Positions 27,054-35,007 of a stretch of 64,000 nt of DNA are shown in pieces (within the stretch, counting starts at the first letter, position 1; each line of letters starts with the position of its first letter). The stretch is taken from positions 1 to 64,000 of the forward strand of contig NZ_PCOQ01000006.1 in assembly GCF_002975275.1 (NCBI RefSeq). Reading direction: 5' to 3'. The translations under genes were made by a program, and so were the position numbers. Origin of the DNA: Achromobacter sp. MYb9. GTDB lineage: Bacteria; Pseudomonadota; Gammaproteobacteria; Burkholderiales; Burkholderiaceae_B. Below the pieces are notes generated by a model. That model saw only the letters and a program-made list of their open reading frames with translations. It was not told the DNA's origin and did no database searches.

Positions 27054-28007
27054 ATGAGCAAGCAATTCGCCTCGCACGCCGACCTGGACGACAAGGTCGT
27101 CTCGTTCGAAAAACTGTCCGACAACGCCTATGCCTACACGGCCGAAGGCGACCCCAACACGGGCGTGATCATCGGCGACGAGGCCGTCATGGTGATCGAC
27201 ACCCAGGCCACGCCGGTCATGGCGCAGGACGTGATCCGCCGCATCCGCGAAGTCACGGACAAGCCGATCAAGTACATCCTGCTGTCGCACTACCATGCCG
27301 TGCGCGTGTTCGGCGCCTCTGCCTACAACGCTCAAGAGATCCTGGCCAGCCGCGATACCTACGACCTGATCGCCGAACGCGGCGAACAGGACAAGGCCAG
27401 CGAAATCGGCCGCTTCCCCCGCCTGTTCCGCAACGCCGAATCGATTCCGCCGGGTCTGGTGTGGCCGACGATGACGTTCAAGGGCGAAATGACCGTCGAC
27501 CTGGGCAACCTGGAAGTCAAGCTGCTGCAAGTGGGCCGCGGCCACACCAAGGGCGACACCATCGCCTGGCTGCCCGAACAGAAGATCCTGTTCGCTGGCG
27601 ACCTGGTCGAATACCAGTCCACCCCGTACTGCGGCGACGCCTACTTCCGCGACTGGCCCAGCACGCTGGACGCGCTGTCGGGCTTCGAAGCCGAGAAAAT
27701 GGTTCCTGGCCGCGGCCCGGCCTTGAAGAACGCCACCGAAGTCCGCCAGGGTCTGGCCGGCACCCGCGCCTTCCTGACCGACCTGTACGGCGCCGTGAAC
27801 CGCGGCGTGGCCGAAGGCAAGGACCTGAAGACGATCTACCGCGAGGTCTACGACTTCATGAAGCCGCGCTACAGCGACTGGGTCATTTTCGACCACTGCA
27901 TGCCGTTCGACGTGTCGCGCGCCTATGACGAGGCCAGCGGCCACACCCATCCCCGCATCTGGACCGACAAGCGCGATCTGGAAATGTGGGCGCAGCTGGA
28001 AGGCTAA
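27054..28007 (+). CDS. MBL-fold metallohydrolase-like protein with altered metal motif
   Basis: A 317-aa metallo-beta-lactamase-fold protein heading the 3-hydroxyphenylacetate/homogentisate region. The usual HxHxDH motif reads HYHAVR (residues 79-84): the first two histidines are kept but Asp and the third His are Val and Arg, so metal site 2 is incomplete. Other ligands persist: His164 (GRGHTKGD), Asp183 (FAGD) and probably His281 (FDHC). The start ATG has an AAGGAG site 6 bp upstream. It may be a single-metal hydrolase, for example a thioesterase or lactonase, or a binding protein; the function is unknown. A 130-bp gap with a GC hairpin (28074-28093) precedes the next gene. Confidence 0.82.
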   Translation: MSKQFASHADLDDKVVSFEKLSDNAYAYTAEGDPNTGVIIGDEAVMVIDTQATPVMAQDVIRRIREVTDKPIKYILLSHYHAVRVFGASAYNAQEILASRDTYDLIAERGEQDKASEIGRFPRLFRNAESIPPGLVWPTMTFKGEMTVDLGNLEVKLLQVGRGHTKGDTIAWLPEQKILFAGDLVEYQSTPYCGDAYFRDWPSTLDALSGFEAEKMVPGRGPALKNATEVRQGLAGTRAFLTDLYGAVNRGVAEGKDLKTIYREVYDFMKPRYSDWVIFDHCMPFDVSRAYDEASGHTHPRIWTDKRDLEMWAQLEG

Positions 28008-28137
28008 GGCCAAACGGGCCAAGTCGGGCGCAGACCCGAGGCGGCCCGGACCGATATTGCAAGAACCGAAACTGCGCGCCGCCGACGGCGCGCGGCTTCG
28101 CGACATAAAAACAAAATGACCCACACAGGAGACAACC

Positions 28138-29817
28138 GTGGGAGACATCGACTTTCAGGCGATGGAGTTCGCCTATGAAAAGCACGCCGACCAAAGCGCC
28201 GGCGCACCGCCGCGGCACCAGGTCGTGGTCGTGGGCGCCGGCCCGGTCGGCCTGACCACCGCGCTGGACCTGGCCCGCCAGGGCGTGCGCGTCGTGGTGC
28301 TGGACGACGACTACCGCCTGTCCACCGGCTCGCGCGCCATCTGCTTTTCCAAGCGCACGCTGGAAATCTGGGACCGCCTGGGCGTGGGCCAGCGCATGAT
28401 CGACAAGGGCGTGTCATGGAATGTCGGCAAGGTGTTCTTCCGCGAACAGGAAGTCTGGCGTTTCGACCTGCTGCCCGAACCCGGCCACCGCCGCCCCGCC
28501 TTCATCAACCTTCAGCAGTACTACGCCGAAGGCTACCTGTATGAACAGGCGCGCCAGGAACCCAACATCGACCTGCGCTGGAAAAACAAGGTCGCCGGCG
28601 TCGTTCAAGCCGAAGACGGCGTCGACCTGACGATCGAAACCCCCGAAGGCCCGTACACGTTGCACGCCGACTGGCTGGTGGCCTGCGACGGCGCGCGGTC
28701 GCCGGTGCGCAAGCTGATCGGCCAGGAAAGCCATGGCCGCATCTTTCGCGACCGCTTCCTGATTGCCGACGTGAAGATGAAGGCCGACTTTCCGACCGAA
28801 CGCTGGTTCTGGTTCGATCCCCCCTTCCATCCCAACCAGTCCGTGCTGTTGCATCGCCAGCCCGACAATGTCTGGCGCATCGACTTCCAGCTGGGCTGGA
28901 ACGCCGACCCCGTCGAAGCCGTCAAGCCCGAGAACGTGCTGCCGCGCATCCGCGCCCTGCTCGGCCCCGACGCGCAGTTCGACCTGGAATGGGTCAGCGT
29001 CTATACCTTCGCGTGCGAACGCATGGACAAGTTCCGCCATGGCCGCGTCGTGTTCGCTGGCGATTCCGCGCACCGCGTGTCGCCGTTCGGCGCGCGCGGC
29101 GCGAACAGCGGCGTGCAGGACGCCGAAAACCTGGCGTGGAAACTGAAACTGGTGGTGGCGGGCCTGGCGCCCGACACGCTTATCGATAGCTACAGCGCCG
29201 AACGCGAGTACGCCGCGGACGAGAACATCCTGAATTCGTCGCGCGCCACCGACTTCATCACGCCCAAGAGCGACATCAGCCGCAGCTTCCGCAACGCCGT
29301 GCTGAACCTGGCCAAGACGCATCCGTTCGCCCGTTCGCTGGTCAACAGCGGGCGTCTGTCGCTGCCGGCCACGTACGGCGGCTCGCCGCTGAACACGCCG
29401 GACACTGACGCCTTCACGGGCCGCATGGTGCCCGGGGCCGTCGCGCTGGACGCGCCGGTGGCATGCCGCAGCGAGCAAGACTGGTGGCTGGCGCAGCTGG
29501 ATGGCGGCTTCGTGCTGGCGCTGTTCTGTGCCGACACGCTGCCTGGCGCCGACACGCTTCAGGCCTTGCAGGCCCTGCGCATGGCGCCCGTGCCCGTCAA
29601 GGCCGTCCTGGTCGTAGCCGCCCAATGCGACACGACCGGCCTGTCCGCCGACTTGCCCGTGGTAGCCGACACCGAAGGCTGCCTGGCCAAGCGTTATGAC
29701 GGGCAGCCCGGCACCGCCTATCTGATCCGGCCAGACCAGCACATCGCCGCCCGCTGGCGGGCATTCAATGCCGATGCCGTGATCCGCGCGGTCCACCGGG
29801 CCACGGGCCACGCCTGA
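28138..29817 (+). CDS. mhaA: FAD-dependent aromatic hydroxylase, probable 3-hydroxyphenylacetate 6-hydroxylase component A
   Basis: A 559-aa flavoprotein monooxygenase of the PheA/TfdB/MhpA family. It has VVVVGAGPVGLTTALDLARQG (FAD Rossmann, about residues 29-49), the DG motif CDGARSPVRK and the second FAD motif GRVVFAGDSAHRVSPFGARG. The thioredoxin-like C-terminal domain of this family follows from about residue 430. With the small DUF2783 gene next to it, the pair matches the two-component MhaAB of Pseudomonas putida U, which turns 3-hydroxyphenylacetate into homogentisate, and hmgA and fahA lie just downstream. The GTG start follows AGGAGAC; an ATG 24 bp later is possible. Confidence 0.75.
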   Translation: MGDIDFQAMEFAYEKHADQSAGAPPRHQVVVVGAGPVGLTTALDLARQGVRVVVLDDDYRLSTGSRAICFSKRTLEIWDRLGVGQRMIDKGVSWNVGKVFFREQEVWRFDLLPEPGHRRPAFINLQQYYAEGYLYEQARQEPNIDLRWKNKVAGVVQAEDGVDLTIETPEGPYTLHADWLVACDGARSPVRKLIGQESHGRIFRDRFLIADVKMKADFPTERWFWFDPPFHPNQSVLLHRQPDNVWRIDFQLGWNADPVEAVKPENVLPRIRALLGPDAQFDLEWVSVYTFACERMDKFRHGRVVFAGDSAHRVSPFGARGANSGVQDAENLAWKLKLVVAGLAPDTLIDSYSAEREYAADENILNSSRATDFITPKSDISRSFRNAVLNLAKTHPFARSLVNSGRLSLPATYGGSPLNTPDTDAFTGRMVPGAVALDAPVACRSEQDWWLAQLDGGFVLALFCADTLPGADTLQALQALRMAPVPVKAVLVVAAQCDTTGLSADLPVVADTEGCLAKRYDGQPGTAYLIRPDQHIAARWRAFNADAVIRAVHRATGHA

Positions 29818-29836
29818 AGACAAAGGTCAACCCATC

Positions 29837-30034
29837 ATGCTGATTACTGAAACGAACCTGAGCTCGCCGGACGACTTCTACGAAGCACTGATCGAAATGC
29901 ACCGCGACCTGACGAATGAGCAAAGCCAGGAATTGAACGCGGCGCTGATCCTGCTGCTGGCCAATCACCTGGGCGACGTGGCGCTGCTGCGCGAAGCCTT
30001 GCAGCAAGCGCGCGCGTCGGTGGTGCAGGCGTAA
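29837..30034 (+). CDS. mhaB: DUF2783 protein, probable hydroxylase coupling component
   Basis: A 65-aa acidic, all-helical protein (NLSSPDDFYEALIEMHRDL, then LNAALILLLANHLGD). DUF2783 proteins accompany this type of FAD hydroxylase, and MhaB of P. putida U is a small coupling protein of similar size. It lies 19 bp after mhaA and surely shares its transcript. The name is inferred from size, family and neighbourhood. It ends 4 bp from the convergent LysR gene. Confidence 0.7.
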   Translation: MLITETNLSSPDDFYEALIEMHRDLTNEQSQELNAALILLLANHLGDVALLREALQQARASVVQA

Positions 30035-30038
30035 GGCG

Positions 30039-30947
30039 TCACACGCCCACCGCGAACGTATTCACGATCAAGGCGCGCAACCACTGATTGCCGCCGTCGC
30101 GGTCCACCCTGCGCTGCCAGTACATATTGGTCTGCAGCGCGGGGACTTTCAGCGGTGGCGTCATGAAGCGCAGGCCGAACGGCGGCGCGGCGCTGGCGGC
30201 CAGCTTTTCAGGCACGGTCGCCAGCAAGTCCGTCGCGCTGACGATGTAGGGCACGGCCGAAAAGTGCGGCACGCTGAAATGCTCGGCCAGCTCCACGCCC
30301 GCGCGCTCCATCGACTGATTGACTTGCCCGTAAGGCGCGGCGCGCGACACGATCAAATGCCGCTCGGCGCGGAATGCCTTGATGCCCATGCCCGCGTGCG
30401 CCGAGGGATGCGCCTGACGGAACAAGGTCGCGTAACCCTGCCGGAACAGCATGCGCTGCAGCGTGCCCGCCCCCATTTCATCGAACGCGCCGATGGCCAG
30501 GTCCACCCTGCCCGACTCCATTTCGCGCGGCAGATCGGGCCCCTGCACACGCACCGAATCAATGCGCACATGCGGGGCCACTTGCACGCAGACCTCCATC
30601 AACCGGGGCATGAAGTGGATTTCGCCGACATCCGTCATGGCGACCCGGAAGCGGCGATTGCTGGTGGCGGCGTCGAACACGTCTTGATCCTTCAACGCCT
30701 GGCCCAGCATGGTCAGCGCTTCGCTGACGGGGCCGGCCAGCCGCTGCGCCCGGGGCGTGGGCAGCATGCCTTGCGCGGTACGCACGAACAGCTCATCGCC
30801 AAAGGCCTCGCGCAAGCGGCGCAGGGCATTGCTGACCGCGGGCTGCGTCAGGTCCATCCGCCGGGCCACGGCAGACAGATTGCGGTCTTCCAGCAGGTGC
30901 TGGAACAGGATCAGCAAGTTCAGGTCAACGTCGCGCAATTCGGCCAT
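30039..30947 (-). CDS. LysR-family regulator of the homogentisate/3-hydroxyphenylacetate genes
   Basis: A 302-aa LysR-type regulator: [24 protein letters not shown] and [24 protein letters not shown] (in parts) form the winged helix-turn-helix of the NodD/PcaQ-like LTTRs. The effector domain follows. It stands between mhaAB and hmgA, diverges from hmgA with a 163-bp intergenic region, and most likely controls both sides, with an aromatic acid such as homogentisate as inducer. Confidence 0.87.
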   Translation of the reverse strand: MAELRDVDLNLLILFQHLLEDRNLSAVARRMDLTQPAVSNALRRLREAFGDELFVRTAQGMLPTPRAQRLAGPVSEALTMLGQALKDQDVFDAATSNRRFRVAMTDVGEIHFMPRLMEVCVQVAPHVRIDSVRVQGPDLPREMESGRVDLAIGAFDEMGAGTLQRMLFRQGYATLFRQAHPSAHAGMGIKAFRAERHLIVSRAAPYGQVNQSMERAGVELAEHFSVPHFSAVPYIVSATDLLATVPEKLAASAAPPFGLRFMTPPLKVPALQTNMYWQRRVDRDGGNQWLRALIVNTFAVGV

Positions 30948-30965
30948 GCGGCCCCCTACTATTCA

Positions 30966-30989
30966 CAAAATTTATAGTCTGTATTTTTG
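30966..30989. promoter_or_regulatory. AT-rich inverted repeat in the LysR-hmgA divergent region
   Basis: CAAAA (30966-30970) and TTTTG (30985-30989) flank an AT-rich core containing TTTATAG, a heptamer also inside the TTTG-N7-CAAA repeat at 26965-26979. It is a candidate LysR site; the remaining region to hmgA shows no clear -10. Confidence 0.4.
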
Positions 30990-31110
30990 CATTCCCGTAG
31001 CCGTAATGGGCGTTTTTCCCGACAATATCGCATCGGCCCCGGGTTATCCCAGACCGCCCCCGAATACCGACCGCGCGGCCAAGCACCGCGCCGCCACCCA
31101 GGAGGATTCT

Positions 31111-32409
31111 ATGGAACTGCAATATCAGACCGGCTTCGGCAACGACTGCGCGACCGAGGCGCTGCCCGGCGCACTGCCGGTGGGCCGCAATTCGCCGCAG
31201 CAATGCCCTTACGGCCTGTACGCCGAGCAATTGTCCGGCACCGCCTTCACCGCCCCGCGCAGCGAAAACCGCCGCTCGTGGCTTTACCGCGTCCGCCCGG
31301 GCGCGCAACACAAGCCATTCGAGCCCTTCGGCGGCGCGGCGGGCTGGGAAAGCACCTTCGGCCATGGCCCGGTCACGCCCAACCAGTTGCGCTGGAGCCC
31401 GATGCCGATTCCGGATGCCCCGACCGACTTCCTGGAAGGCGTGAAGACCTGGGGCGGCAACGGCGGCCCCGATGAGCAGGGCGGCGTGGCCATCCACATG
31501 TATGCGGCCAACCGGTCCATGCAAGGCCGCTATTTCTACAACGCCGATGGCGAACTGCTGCTGGTACCGCAGCAAGGCCGGTTGCGACTGGCCACCGAAC
31601 TGGGCCTGATCGACCTGGAACCGCTGGAAATCGCGGTGATTCCGCGTGGCGTGCGTTTTCGCGTCGAACTGCTGGATGACACCGCGCGCGGCTACATGCT
31701 GGAGAACTTCGGCGCGGCCCTGCGCCTGCCCGAATTGGGCCCGATCGGCTCGAACTGCCTGGCCAATGCCCGCGACTTCCAGACACCGGTGGCCTGGTAC
31801 GAGGACGTGGAGGGCGACTTTGAACTGATCGCCAAGTTCACGGGCGGATTCTGGCGCGCTTCCATCGACCATTCACCGCTGGACGTCGTGGCCTGGCATG
31901 GCACGCACGCGCCGTACAAGTACGATTTACGCCACTTCAACACCATCGGCTCGATCAGCTTCGACCATCCCGACCCATCCATCTTCACCGTGCTGACCGC
32001 GCCGTCCGACACCCCGGGCACGGCCAACATGGACTTCGCGATTTTCCCGCCGCGCATCCTGGCGATGGAAGACACGTTCCGCCCGCCCTGGTTCCACCGC
32101 AACATCGCCAGCGAGTTCATGGGCTTGATCCAGGGCGTGTACGACGCCAAGGCCGATGGCTTCGCCCCGGGCGGCGCCAGCCTGCACAATTGCATGAGCG
32201 GCCACGGCCCCGACGCCGAGACCTTCGAAAAGGCCTCGCGCGCCGACACCCACACCGCGCATTACATCCGCGACACGATGGCGTTCATGTTCGAAACGCG
32301 CCGCGTCATCCGCCCGACCGCGCAGGCCCTGGCGTCGGTAGAATTGCAGGGCGACTATTACCGGTGCTGGCAGGGCATCGTGAAGCACTTCGATCCCAAG
32401 AAGGCGTGA
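31111..32409 (+). CDS. hmgA: Homogentisate 1,2-dioxygenase
   Basis: Fe(II) ring-cleavage dioxygenase converting homogentisate to maleylacetoacetate. The 432-aa protein starts [20 protein letters not shown], typical of HmgA, and has the iron-site region [13 protein letters not shown] (His and Glu ligands) and [11 protein letters not shown] (His ligand). The ATG has AGGAGG 7 bp upstream; the longer frame to 30709 overlaps the LysR gene and is not coding. A strong hairpin terminator follows, ahead of fahA. Confidence 0.96.
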   Translation: MELQYQTGFGNDCATEALPGALPVGRNSPQQCPYGLYAEQLSGTAFTAPRSENRRSWLYRVRPGAQHKPFEPFGGAAGWESTFGHGPVTPNQLRWSPMPIPDAPTDFLEGVKTWGGNGGPDEQGGVAIHMYAANRSMQGRYFYNADGELLLVPQQGRLRLATELGLIDLEPLEIAVIPRGVRFRVELLDDTARGYMLENFGAALRLPELGPIGSNCLANARDFQTPVAWYEDVEGDFELIAKFTGGFWRASIDHSPLDVVAWHGTHAPYKYDLRHFNTIGSISFDHPDPSIFTVLTAPSDTPGTANMDFAIFPPRILAMEDTFRPPWFHRNIASEFMGLIQGVYDAKADGFAPGGASLHNCMSGHGPDAETFEKASRADTHTAHYIRDTMAFMFETRRVIRPTAQALASVELQGDYYRCWQGIVKHFDPKKA

Positions 32410-32436
32410 CGGCAGTTTCCCGCTGATCCACGCCCA

Positions 32437-32462
32437 CGGCGATGCGCGCAAGCGCATCGCCG
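32437..32462 (+). terminator. Intrinsic terminator between hmgA and fahA
   Basis: CGGCGATGCGC pairs perfectly with GCGCATCGCCG with a GCAA tetraloop, followed by TTTGGCTTTT. Some read-through or a separate fahA promoter is needed. Confidence 0.8.
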
Positions 32463-32542
32463 TTTGGCTTTTGAGTTTTCCGGCGCCGCTGACCCGTCAG
32501 ATCTGCCGGCCACCCATTCCATCATTAAAGAGACACGCAGCC

Positions 32543-33862
32543 ATGACCACCACGATCAACGAAACCCACGATCCGTCCTTGCAAAGCTGGCTTGCCAGCG
32601 CCAACACCGGCACGTCGGATTTTCCGGTGCAGAACCTGCCGTATGGCGCGTTCCGCCGCAAGGGCTCGCAAGAGTCGTTCCGCCCCGGCGTGGCGATCGG
32701 CGACCAGATCCTGGACCTTGCCGCACTGGCCGCCAAGCAGCCGTTTGAAGGCCTGGCCGCCGAGGCGCTGGCCGCGTGCGCCGGCGACAGCCTGAACGCG
32801 CTGATGGCGCTGGGCCAGCCGCACTGGAGCGCCCTGCGCCTGGCGCTGTCGCGCGCGCTGCGCGAAGGCGCCGCCTTGCGCCAGACGGTCGAGCCGCTGC
32901 TGGTGGCGCAGGCCGATGCCGAATACACCACGCCCGCGCGCATCGGCGACTACACGGACTTCTATATCTCGGTGCATCACGCAACCGCGGTGGGCAAGCA
33001 ATTCCGTCCCGACAATCCCTTGCTGCCAAACTACAAGTGGGTGCCAATCGGCTATCACGGCCGCGCGTCCAGCATCGGCGTGGACCAGAAATTCCCGCGT
33101 CCCGTTGGCCAGACGCGTCCGGCCAACGAAGGCGAAACGCCGCAATTCGGCCCTTGCGCGCGCCTGGACTATGAATTGGAGCTGGGCATTTTCGTGGGCG
33201 CCGGCAACGAGCAAGGCGAGCGCATCGGCTTGGCCGACGCAGACGCGCACGTGTTCGGCCTGTGCATCCTGAACGACTGGTCGGCCCGCGATATCCAAGC
33301 CTGGGAATACCAACCGCTGGGCCCCTTCCTGTCGAAGAACTTCGCGTCGACGATTTCGCCGTGGATCGTCACGATGGAAGCTCTGGAGCCCTTCCGCACG
33401 CAGTGGAACCGCGGCCCGTCGGAACCGCAGCCGATGCCTTACCTGGCCTCCGACGCGAACCGCGCGAAGGGCGCGTACGACGTGCAGTTGGAAGTGCTGA
33501 TGACGACGCAGCAATCGCGTGAAGCCAAGCAACCCGCCGTGACGCTGTCGCGCAGCAATTTCCGCGATGCCTACTGGAACGTGGCCCAGCTGATCGCGCA
33601 CCACACCGTCAACGGCTGCAATCTGCAACCGGGCGACATGCTGGGCACGGGCACGTTGTCGGGCCCCCAGGCATCGGAAGCCGGTTCGTTGCTGGAGTTG
33701 AGCAATGGCGGCAAGACGGCGATCGACCTGCCGTGGGGCGAGAAGCGGACGTTCCTGCAGGATGGGGATCAGGTGATCATGCGCGCCGCGTGCGTGAAGG
33801 AAGGGTACCCGCGGATCGGATTTGGAGAAAGCTCGGGCACCGTGCTGCCGGCCCGCGTCTGA
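32543..33862 (+). CDS. fahA: Fumarylacetoacetase
   Basis: Hydrolyses fumarylacetoacetate to fumarate and acetoacetate, the last step of homogentisate degradation. The 439-aa protein has the N-terminal FAH domain (about 1-120), then the catalytic domain with IGDYTDFYISVHHATAVG (metal Asp and active His), YELELGIFVG, NDWSARDIQAWEYQPLGPF in parts and GTGTLSGP. The start gives MTTTINETHD 133 bp after hmgA. The maleylacetoacetate isomerase gene is not in the window. Confidence 0.96.
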   Translation: MTTTINETHDPSLQSWLASANTGTSDFPVQNLPYGAFRRKGSQESFRPGVAIGDQILDLAALAAKQPFEGLAAEALAACAGDSLNALMALGQPHWSALRLALSRALREGAALRQTVEPLLVAQADAEYTTPARIGDYTDFYISVHHATAVGKQFRPDNPLLPNYKWVPIGYHGRASSIGVDQKFPRPVGQTRPANEGETPQFGPCARLDYELELGIFVGAGNEQGERIGLADADAHVFGLCILNDWSARDIQAWEYQPLGPFLSKNFASTISPWIVTMEALEPFRTQWNRGPSEPQPMPYLASDANRAKGAYDVQLEVLMTTQQSREAKQPAVTLSRSNFRDAYWNVAQLIAHHTVNGCNLQPGDMLGTGTLSGPQASEAGSLLELSNGGKTAIDLPWGEKRTFLQDGDQVIMRAACVKEGYPRIGFGESSGTVLPARV

Positions 33863-33876
33863 TTGCTTGAGAAGGA

Positions 33877-33903
33877 CGCGCGCCCCGCAACCCGGGGCGC
33901 GCG
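33877..33903. terminator. Strong hairpin terminator between fahA and acyltransferase gene
   Basis: CGCGCGCCCCG pairs with CGGGGCGCGCG (11 bp) with a CAACC loop, between convergent genes. Confidence 0.75.
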
Positions 33904-33915
33904 GCATGCTGGCGG

Positions 33916-34869
33916 TTAGTCCGCGCGGCGCGCGGTCAACGCTTCGATCTCGTCGTCCTTGGCCTGCCACTGCTCTCCCAGCCAATGGTGGAACGTGGCA
34001 CGGAAGGCTTTGTCCCGGGTGTAATCCGCAACGCAGAAGGCCGGCGGCACCGGCAACTGCCGCATGCGCACCAGCACGGGGCCCATGCGGCCGCAAGCCA
34101 TGTCCCAGAAGCTGGGCGCGCCTTCCGGATAGGCGATAGTCACGTCGACCATTGATCGGAAGCGCGCCCCCATCGCGTTCAGCGCGACCGCCAGCCCGCC
34201 CGCCCTGGGCTTGAGAAGATGGCGATACGGCGAGGCCTGCGCGGCACGCTTGGCCTGGGTAAAGCGCGTGCCTTCGGCAAAGACCATCACGCTTGTCGGC
34301 ACCAGCGAGAATTTCTCGCAGGCGCGGCGCGCGGCTTCCTGGTCCTGACGGCCCAGGGCGGGATTACGGCGCAACGCCGCCTTGCCGTGACGCTTCATGA
34401 AAGGAAAGTCCAGCGCCCACCACGCCAGACCGATCACCGGCACGTAAATCAACTGCTGCTTGAGGAAGAATTTCAGCAGCGGAATCCGCCGGTTCAGCGC
34501 GCGCTGCAGCACAAAGATGTCCACCCAGGACTGGTGATTGCAGTTGACCAGATACCAGTCCGCGTAACGCAACCCCGTATGGCCCTGCACGTCCCATGGC
34601 TCCGCCTGGATGCGCGCGAACCAGCCGGCGTTACCGGAAACCCACGCCGTCGCAATGCCGTTGAGGACGGGGTCGACGCGCCGCCTGACCGCAGCGAAGG
34701 GCAGCACAAGCTTCAGCAGCGCAATCGGAAGCAGCAGCAGGCACCAGAACACCGTGCTGACAACCAGCAGCGTGACGCTGAATACGCCGGTCAGCCACGC
34801 AAGGCGGCCGCGCAACACGGGAAACGCGCGTTGGCGCGATGCGGGCCGATCAGATTCATGCTTGCTCAT
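33916..34869 (-). CDS. PlsC-type membrane acyltransferase (YihG-like)
   Basis: A 317-aa 1-acyl-glycerol-3-phosphate acyltransferase-like protein. After two N-terminal hydrophobic stretches it has the acyltransferase motifs NCNHQSWVDIF (H-x4-D) and FAEGTRFT (EGTR), and a later FPFMKRHG of the YihG/LPLAT group. It probably acylates lysophosphatidic acid or another lysolipid at the inner membrane. I start at the ATG of MSKHESD, preceded by GAGG; an in-frame ATG at 34923 adds 18 residues. Substrate is unresolved. Confidence 0.82.
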   Translation of the reverse strand: MSKHESDRPASRQRAFPVLRGRLAWLTGVFSVTLLVVSTVFWCLLLLPIALLKLVLPFAAVRRRVDPVLNGIATAWVSGNAGWFARIQAEPWDVQGHTGLRYADWYLVNCNHQSWVDIFVLQRALNRRIPLLKFFLKQQLIYVPVIGLAWWALDFPFMKRHGKAALRRNPALGRQDQEAARRACEKFSLVPTSVMVFAEGTRFTQAKRAAQASPYRHLLKPRAGGLAVALNAMGARFRSMVDVTIAYPEGAPSFWDMACGRMGPVLVRMRQLPVPPAFCVADYTRDKAFRATFHHWLGEQWQAKDDEIEALTARRAD

Positions 34870-35007
34870 TTGAGCCTCGGAGACGGCCCGGCTTGCGCCG
34901 GTGGGAAGGTCTGGAACAGTCATGGTCGCCAGTTTGCTGGGCGTCGGGGGAAATCCGCTTGCGCAAGATCAACCCCCGCATTCGCAAATTCCACCAAGGA
35001 AACGCCA

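Noticed and set aside
30709..31110. N-terminal extension of HmgA from an upstream in-frame start
   Set aside because: The extension overlaps the divergent LysR gene and its promoter; the ATG at 31111 has a strong ribosome site and the canonical HmgA N-terminus.
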